Shown here: piece by piece, positions 59,072 to 64,000 of the stretch
How the letters are laid out: every line of letters starts with the position of its first letter
Position numbering within the stretch: the stretch's first letter is position 1
Assembly: GCA_030681645.1 (NCBI GenBank)
Contig: JAUXRX010000039.1
Span: 19,327-83,326, forward strand
Reading direction: 5' to 3'
Length of the DNA: 64,000 nt
Source of the DNA: Archangium sp.
GTDB taxonomy: Bacteria; Myxococcota; Myxococcia; Myxococcales; Myxococcaceae
Made by a program: the position numbers and the translations under genes
Notes under the pieces: model-generated
Seen by the model: the letters and a program-made list of their open reading frames with translations, nothing else
Database searches by the model: none
Told to the model about the DNA's origin: nothing

Positions 59072-62060
59072 GACGGACCGTCTCCTTTCGACGCGAGAAG
59101 ACGACCAACCCGAAGATGAGCGCCCACGCCGGCGCAGCCGACGGCGCCGACCCGCAGCCGCAACCCCAGCCGGCGTACCCGCGCGTCGCCGGGCCCGCGT
59201 CTGCGCTCAGCCCCGCAACGCACTCGCCCCCGAGGCAGACGTTGCCCGCAGCGCAGGTCGAATCGGTGGTGCACCTGGAGGCACACGTCGCGCTGTCTCC
59301 GGGGCAGAGGTACGGCGTGCAGGACGGCGTGCCCCCGGTGGCGATGGGCGTGAAGACGCACTGCCCTTCGCGGCCCGGCACATTGCACGCGTCGCAGGTG
59401 CCCGCGCAGCTCGAGTTGCAGCAGTACCCGTCGACGCACTGGGCGCTGGCGCACTGCGCGCTCGAAGCGCAGGCGCCCCCGTTGGGGGTGGCCACCCCGC
59501 ACGCACCCGACACGCACTTCGCGCCGCTCGTGCACTGCGCATCGACGACGCAGGAGCCGGGACAGGCGGCGCCGTCCCCCGCGCACACGAAGGGCGCGCA
59601 GCGAGGGACCCCCGCGGCGCCAGCGGGGGCGTTGCTGCAGGTCCCCACGGTGCCGGCGAGGTCGCACGCGTCGCACGCGCCCGCGCACGCCGCGTCGCAG
59701 CACACCCCGTCGACGCAGTGGCCTGAGGCGCACGCACCGGGGGTGACGCAGCTGGCGCCCGGCGGTCTCTTCGGCACGCACAGCGAGCTCTCGCAGTACT
59801 GGCCCGCGACGCAGTGCGCGTCGGCGGTGCAGCCCGACGGACAGGTGCCCTGGGTGCCGGAGCAGACGAACGGCGCGCAGGACGGGCTCCCCGCTGACCC
59901 CGTCGCGGTGGCGGTGCAGGTGCCGGCCGTGCCCGCGAGGTCGCAGGCCTCGCAGCCGCCGCCGCAGGCCGTGTCGCAGCAGACGCCATCGACGCAGTTG
60001 CCGCTGACGCACTCGGTGGCGGTCGCGCAGCTCGTGCCGACGACCTTCTTCGGCACGCAGGCAGCGCCGCTGCAATAGCGGCCGGCCACGCACTGGGCGT
60101 TCGTGGTGCAGCTCGACGGGCACGCGACCGCGCTGCCCGAACAGAGATAGGGCGCGCACGACGGGTTCCCGGCCGAGCTCGCTGGAGCGGTGGTGCAGGT
60201 GCCCACGGCGCCGGCCAGGTCGCACGCGTCGCAGGCGCCGGCGCAGGCGGTGTTGCAGCACACGCCGTCGGCGCAGAAGCCACTGACGCAGGCGAGGCCC
60301 TGCGTGCAGGGCTCGCCCTGGAGCTGGAGGGAGCGCTCGGCGGTGTTGCTCGGGCCACCCACCCCCTCGCCTCCGGCCACCAGCACCACGCCGCCGGGGA
60401 GCAGAGTGGCCGTGTGGTTGTTGCGGAGGACGTTCAGGGGGGCGCCGGCGGCCCAGGTGCCCAGCGTGGAGTCGTAGAGCTCGGTGCTGCCGAGGGTGAC
60501 GCTCTCGCTGACCCCTCCGATGGCGAGCACCCGGCCGTCCGGGAGCAGGGTCGCGGTCTGGGAGTAGCGCCGGGTGATCAGCGGGCCGGTGCCTGTCCAC
60601 GTGCCCGCGACCGGATCGTAGAGCTCGGCCGTGTCGCGGGAATTGGGGCTGCCGAGGTTGGTGAAGCCGCCGGCGACGAGCACCCTGCCGTCGGGCAGCA
60701 GCGTGGCGCTGTGTTGATAGCGCGCGCCGGCCATCGGGCCGGTCGTGCTGAAGGTCCCCGCGAGGGGATCGTAGAGCTCGGTGCGCGTGACGGCGCCGGG
60801 GGGGCCGCCTCCACCGCTCACCAGCACCCGGCCGTCGGGCAGCAGCGTCGCGCAGTGATCGTACGTGCTGATCGCCAGCGCGCCGGTGACGCTCCAGGTG
60901 CCCAGCGCGGGATCGTAGAGCTCGTTGCCGACCGTCCCCGTGTCGCCGATGCCCCCGACCAGCAGCACCTTGCCGCTGAGCAGCAGCGTGGCGGTCCCCC
61001 AGTTCCGTCCCACGGAGAGGGGGCCGGTCGCGCTCCAGGTGCCTGTCGCCGGATCGTAAAGCTCGGTGCCGAGGGTCCGGGTCGCGAGCGTGCCCCGGCC
61101 ACCGGCGAGCAGCACCTTGCCGCTCTGGAGCAACGTGCCGGTGGTGAAGTAGCGCGGGCCCGCCATCGAGCCGGTGGCGCTCCAGGTTCCGGTGAGTGGA
61201 TCGTAGAGCTCGGCGCTGGACAGGATGCCCAGGACACCGGCCTCTCCTCCCGCCACCAACACCTTGCCCGTCGAGAGCAGCTGCGCCTGGTGATAGCCGC
61301 GCACGACGCCCATCACCCCGGTCGAGACCCAGCTCGGGTCGATCAGCAGCGGGAACCGCAACCCCTGCGTGGGCAGCGCCACGCGAACGGTGAAGTGGCC
61401 GGCGCTGGTGCGGGTGGCCACCAGCCGGCCTTCGACGGGTGCGCCCCGGGCATCGAGGCCGCGCGGCTGCGGCGCCTTGAGCACCGCGGTGCCCTCGGCG
61501 TCGACCGCCACCAGCCCGAAGCCGCTGCCATCGACGACGAGGTCCGCGATGCCAGGCCCCGTCTCCACCTCGTAGACGAGCCCTTCGGCGGCGCGCTCGT
61601 CGGCGAGGCGCAGGTATTCCTCGACCCGCTGCGCCGAGATCTCGTACACGCGATCGACGCCCCGCTTGGCGCTCGCGAAGACGACGCGTCCATCCACCAC
61701 CTCGGCGCGCACCGAGCTCGCCGCGCCCACCAGCCGCTCCTTCAACCACGTCTGCTGCACGCCCACGCGCAGCGCGCCATCCGCCGTCGGCGCGAGGGAC
61801 GTGGCCAGGCGCTCCCCTCCGCGAAGGCCTCCCACGAGCAGGGGACCTCGGTGCTGGAGGGGCTCGTCTGCACCCCTCGCGAGGAGCGTCCCGTCGGCGT
61901 CGCGCTCGAACGCCGCGCTCCACGGCTGGCTGAAGACGCGGGAGGGCCCGAACTGACCACCCATCGAGTGCACCAGCGCCCGCCCGCCGGGGGCAGGCTG
62001 ATCAGTGGAGCAGCCCGTCGACACACCAGAGACCGCGAGCATGCACAGGAGGCTCCTCAT
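59058..62060 (-). CDS. Surface Kelch-repeat plus Cys-rich repeat protein with MYXO-CTERM tail
   Basis: 1000 residues from ATG 62060. Signal MRSLLCMLAVSGVSTGC (lipobox-like). Residues 20-250 are a beta-rich region. Seven Kelch-type blades follow (ATLLPDGRVLVAGG and TELYDPLAGTWSATG patterns, about 265-575). Then four Cys-rich units of about 92 residues (CVAGRYCSGAACVPKK, CVDGVCCDTACGGGCEACDL), ending GYAGWGCGCGSAPS, hydrophobic WALIFGLVVF and RRK: a MYXO-CTERM tail. Several lysine/threonine-rich turns separate the disulfide knots. Probably a surface ligand-binding protein. It overlaps both neighbours, so the operon is Cys-rich protein, this protein, kinase. Confidence 0.92.
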   Translation of the reverse strand: MRSLLCMLAVSGVSTGCSTDQPAPGGRALVHSMGGQFGPSRVFSQPWSAAFERDADGTLLARGADEPLQHRGPLLVGGLRGGERLATSLAPTADGALRVGVQQTWLKERLVGAASSVRAEVVDGRVVFASAKRGVDRVYEISAQRVEEYLRLADERAAEGLVYEVETGPGIADLVVDGSGFGLVAVDAEGTAVLKAPQPRGLDARGAPVEGRLVATRTSAGHFTVRVALPTQGLRFPLLIDPSWVSTGVMGVVRGYHQAQLLSTGKVLVAGGEAGVLGILSSAELYDPLTGTWSATGSMAGPRYFTTGTLLQSGKVLLAGGRGTLATRTLGTELYDPATGTWSATGPLSVGRNWGTATLLLSGKVLLVGGIGDTGTVGNELYDPALGTWSVTGALAISTYDHCATLLPDGRVLVSGGGGPPGAVTRTELYDPLAGTFSTTGPMAGARYQHSATLLPDGRVLVAGGFTNLGSPNSRDTAELYDPVAGTWTGTGPLITRRYSQTATLLPDGRVLAIGGVSESVTLGSTELYDSTLGTWAAGAPLNVLRNNHTATLLPGGVVLVAGGEGVGGPSNTAERSLQLQGEPCTQGLACVSGFCADGVCCNTACAGACDACDLAGAVGTCTTAPASSAGNPSCAPYLCSGSAVACPSSCTTNAQCVAGRYCSGAACVPKKVVGTSCATATECVSGNCVDGVCCDTACGGGCEACDLAGTAGTCTATATGSAGSPSCAPFVCSGTQGTCPSGCTADAHCVAGQYCESSLCVPKRPPGASCVTPGACASGHCVDGVCCDAACAGACDACDLAGTVGTCSNAPAGAAGVPRCAPFVCAGDGAACPGSCVVDAQCTSGAKCVSGACGVATPNGGACASSAQCASAQCVDGYCCNSSCAGTCDACNVPGREGQCVFTPIATGGTPSCTPYLCPGDSATCASRCTTDSTCAAGNVCLGGECVAGLSADAGPATRGYAGWGCGCGSAPSAAPAWALIFGLVVFSRRKETVRHGTR

Positions 62061-64000
62061 GCGCGAGCTCCGCGGCGTCTCGGGCGGAACGCGAGCGCCA
62101 GCAGCAGCAGCGCCGGCGCCCCGGCCGAGCCGGCCCCGGCTCCACAGCCGCACGACCACCCGGTGTAGCCCTGAGGCTCGGCGCCTCCGTCAGGCGCCTC
62201 GGTCGCCACGCACTGTCCCGAAGCACAGACGTTGCCGGGCGCGCACGAGCTGTCGCCGACGCAACCGGCCGGGCATTCCGGGCTGTCACCGGGGCAGATG
62301 TAGGGCGTGCAGGACGGGGTGCCCTGGGTGGCGACGGCCGCGAAGACGCACTGGCCTTCCTGGCCGGCGGCGTTGCACACGTCGCAGGTCCCCGCGCAGG
62401 TGGAGTTGCAGCAGAAGCCGTCGACGCACTGGGCGCTGGCGCACTGCGCGTTGGACGTGCACGCGCCTCCGTTGGCCAACGGCGTCGTGCACGTGCCCGA
62501 GACGCAGTTCGTCCCAGCCGCGCACTGCACGTCCACCATGCAGGACACGGGGCAGGTCGCCGCGGCTCCGCCGCACACGTACGGGGCGCAGGCCGGGCTG
62601 CCCGGCGCACCCGCGGGGGCGTTGCTGCAGGTGCCTCGAGCCCCCGCCAGATCGCAGGCGTCACAGGCGCCGTCGCAGGCGGTGTCGCAGCACACCGCGT
62701 CGACGCAGTGGCCGCTGCCGCAGGTGCCCGACGCAGTGCAGGCGGTCCCTGGTGTCTTCTTCGGGAGGCAGCTCGAGCCCTCGCAGTACTGGCCCACGGC
62801 GCACTGCGCGTCGGCGGTGCAACCCACGGGACAGGCCGACGACGCGCCGGAGCAGACGTAGGGCAGACAGTTGGGACTCCCCGCGGCGCCGGCCGGTGAG
62901 GGGGTGCAGGTGCCTGTCGCGTCGCAGGCGTCACACGCGCCGTCGCAGGCGGTGTCGCAGCACACCGCGTCGACGCAGTGGCCGCTGCCGCAGCTGTTGG
63001 CCGCGACGCAGGTGGTGCCCGGCGTCTTCTTCGGCACGCAGGTGGCGCCGTCGCAATAGTGGCCTGCCGCGCACTGCGCGTCGGTGGTGCAGCTCCCGGG
63101 ACAGGACGAGGCGGCGCCGGAGCAGACGAACGGAACGCAGGCGGGGCTGCCCACCGCGCCCGCCGGCGTGTTGGTGCAGGTGCCCACGGTGCCGCTGAGG
63201 TCGCAGGCGTCGCACGCGCCGGTGCAGGCCGTGTCGCAGCACACCGCGTCCACGCAGCTCGAGCTGAGGCAGGAATTGGCCGTGGTGCAGGTGGCGCCCG
63301 GAGTCTTCTTCGGCACGCAGGCCGAGCCCTCGCAGTATTGGCCGGCCACGCAGTCGGTGTCGGTGGTGCAGCCCCCCGGACAACTCGCCGAGGTGCCGCC
63401 ACAGACGAAGGGCGCGCAGACGGGGCTCCCCGCCGAGCCTGCCGGCGTGTTGACGCAGGTCCCCACTGTGCCCACGAGGTTGCACGTGTCGCAGGCCCCG
63501 GCGCAGGCGCTGTTGCAGCAGACGCTGTCGACGCAGTTGGCGCTCACGCAGGCGTTCGCCCCGGTGCAGCTGGTGCCCAGCACCGTCTTCGGAACGCAGG
63601 CCGAGCCGTTGCAGTACTGGCCCGCCACGCACTGAGCGTCGACGGTGCAGCTCGCGGGGCAGCTGGCCGCGGTGCCCGAGCAGACGTACGGCGTGCAGGA
63701 CGGGCTCCCGGAAGAGCCGGCGGGCGTGTTGGTGCAGGTGCCCACGGTGCTGGCCAGGTTGCAGGCGTTGCAGCCGCCCACGCAGGTGGAGTTGCAGCAC
63801 ACGCCGTCCACGCAGTTGGCGCTGACGCATTCACTCAGCGCGGCGCAGGCGACGCCCAGCACCTTCTTCGGCACGCAGGCCGAGCCGTTGCAGTACTGGC
63901 CCGCCACGCACTGCGCGTCGACGGTGCAGCACGCGGGGCAGCTGGCCGCGGTGCCCGAGCCGACGTACGGCGCGCAGGACGGGCTCCCGGACGAGCCTGC
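62057..64000 (-). CDS. Very Cys-rich repeat surface protein with MYXO-CTERM tail (5' end outside)
   Basis: Open from the window edge to a stop at 62057; 647 codons are visible and the start lies beyond 64000. It consists of 93-residue units (279 bp), each with about 12 Cys in the order CVAGQYC, CVPKK, CVSANCVDGVCCNSTC, CNACNL, GTCTNTPAG, SPSCTPYVC and CPASC. The C-terminus has a last modified unit, then EPQGYTGWSCGCGAG, a hydrophobic stretch and RPRRRGAR: a MYXO-CTERM tail. The units match those of the downstream Kelch protein, so part of that gene derives from this one. Coupled by ATGA. Likely a rigid, disulfide-braced surface filament or adhesin. Confidence 0.9.
   Translation of the reverse strand, partial: AGSSGSPSCAPYVGSGTAASCPACCTVDAQCVAGQYCNGSACVPKKVLGVACAALSECVSANCVDGVCCNSTCVGGCNACNLASTVGTCTNTPAGSSGSPSCTPYVCSGTAASCPASCTVDAQCVAGQYCNGSACVPKTVLGTSCTGANACVSANCVDSVCCNSACAGACDTCNLVGTVGTCVNTPAGSAGSPVCAPFVCGGTSASCPGGCTTDTDCVAGQYCEGSACVPKKTPGATCTTANSCLSSSCVDAVCCDTACTGACDACDLSGTVGTCTNTPAGAVGSPACVPFVCSGAASSCPGSCTTDAQCAAGHYCDGATCVPKKTPGTTCVAANSCGSGHCVDAVCCDTACDGACDACDATGTCTPSPAGAAGSPNCLPYVCSGASSACPVGCTADAQCAVGQYCEGSSCLPKKTPGTACTASGTCGSGHCVDAVCCDTACDGACDACDLAGARGTCSNAPAGAPGSPACAPYVCGGAAATCPVSCMVDVQCAAGTNCVSGTCTTPLANGGACTSNAQCASAQCVDGFCCNSTCAGTCDVCNAAGQEGQCVFAAVATQGTPSCTPYICPGDSPECPAGCVGDSSCAPGNVCASGQCVATEAPDGGAEPQGYTGWSCGCGAGAGSAGAPALLLLALAFRPRRRGARA
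62524..64000 (-). repeat. 279-bp coding tandem repeats
   Basis: About five to six units, continuing past the window edge. The stretch 63594-63716 and its copy 63873-63995 are nearly identical, differing at only a few bases, so recent unequal recombination or gene conversion is likely. One unit is about 3 codons shorter (in the 62.8-63.1 kb copy). Confidence 0.85.

Noticed and set aside
58858..61923. A 1021-codon alternative minus-strand frame inside the Kelch/Cys-rich gene
   Set aside because: It is the same strand in another frame, Arg/Gly-rich and without domains. The Kelch and Cys motifs lie in the other frame.
62524..64000. Possible eukaryotic-type EGF or disintegrin domains
   Set aside because: Cys spacing (for example CVDGVCCNSTC) does not fit EGF or disintegrin patterns. 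It is better described as a myxobacterial Cys-rich repeat.

Overview
The window is about 70% G+C and reads as chromosomal DNA of a predatory or gliding myxobacterium (phylum Myxococcota, most likely order Myxococcales; the genus cannot be fixed from the sequence). The signs are three proteins ending in MYXO-CTERM-type sorting tails (Cys-Gly-Cys, hydrophobic segment, Arg cluster), many lipoproteins with DAG/PDAG or Gly-rich linkers, three eukaryote-like Ser/Thr kinases, an NtrC-type two-component pair, and sulphur-rich tandem-repeat surface proteins. I saw no rRNA, tRNA, transposase, integrase, phage gene or CRISPR array.

Layout. 1-5.4 kb: 5' part of a secreted M36 metallopeptidase, a pirin, an acyl-CoA dehydrogenase divergent from it, and a lipoprotein with a clear terminator. 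5.4-18 kb: surface and secreted proteins (Gly-rich lipoproteins, two Ser-hydrolase esterases, a vWA/HYDIN-type lipoprotein), a TPR Ser/Thr kinase divergently paired with an ECF sigma factor, and a triple-domain universal stress protein followed by a G-rich repeat array. 18-25.6 kb: CysZ/EI24-like membrane protein, TPR protein, hexose mutarotase, an internally repetitive protein, a second kinase, a TetR-hydroxylase operon, an OmpA protein and an HPF/RaiA-type ribosome factor. 25.7-30.8 kb: a cation-transport block with a Ca2+/Na+ exchanger, NhaA and an ArsB/NhaD-type carrier coupled to two unknown genes. 31-36.4 kb: a degenerate receiver and three lipoproteins, two of them propeller-like. 36.4-39.1 kb: a disturbed stretch with a 40-bp tandem repeat, a zincin-like protein with a small coupled partner, a YtxH-like protein and remnants of three genes (YihY, phosphofructokinase, esterase). 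39.2-46.6 kb: an LTA-synthase-like sulfatase, a histidine kinase/NtrC pair with a good sigma-54 promoter just downstream, and a CPA1 antiporter. 46.6-57.2 kb: two tandem alanine-dehydrogenase-like paralogues, a lipoprotein, the operon otsA-otsB-marR-crp, a divergent GH15 glucosidase/trehalase and a ClC channel. 57.3-64 kb: an operon of a very Cys-rich repeat protein (cut by the window end), a Kelch plus Cys-rich protein and a Ser/Thr kinase.

How it fits together. Osmotic and ionic homeostasis is a strong theme: trehalose synthesis and probable turnover, five ion carriers and channels, universal stress and hibernation factors. The other theme is surface sensing: lipoproteins, propellers and Cys-rich MYXO-CTERM proteins lie beside kinases or sigma factors. 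Many adjacent genes overlap by exactly 4 bp (ATGA/GTGA), which marks the operons. A 26-bp hairpin-like repeat is scattered through the window, including inside coding sequences, and a short -10-like element lies just upstream of several start codons that lack a Shine-Dalgarno sequence, suggesting leaderless or short-leader transcripts.
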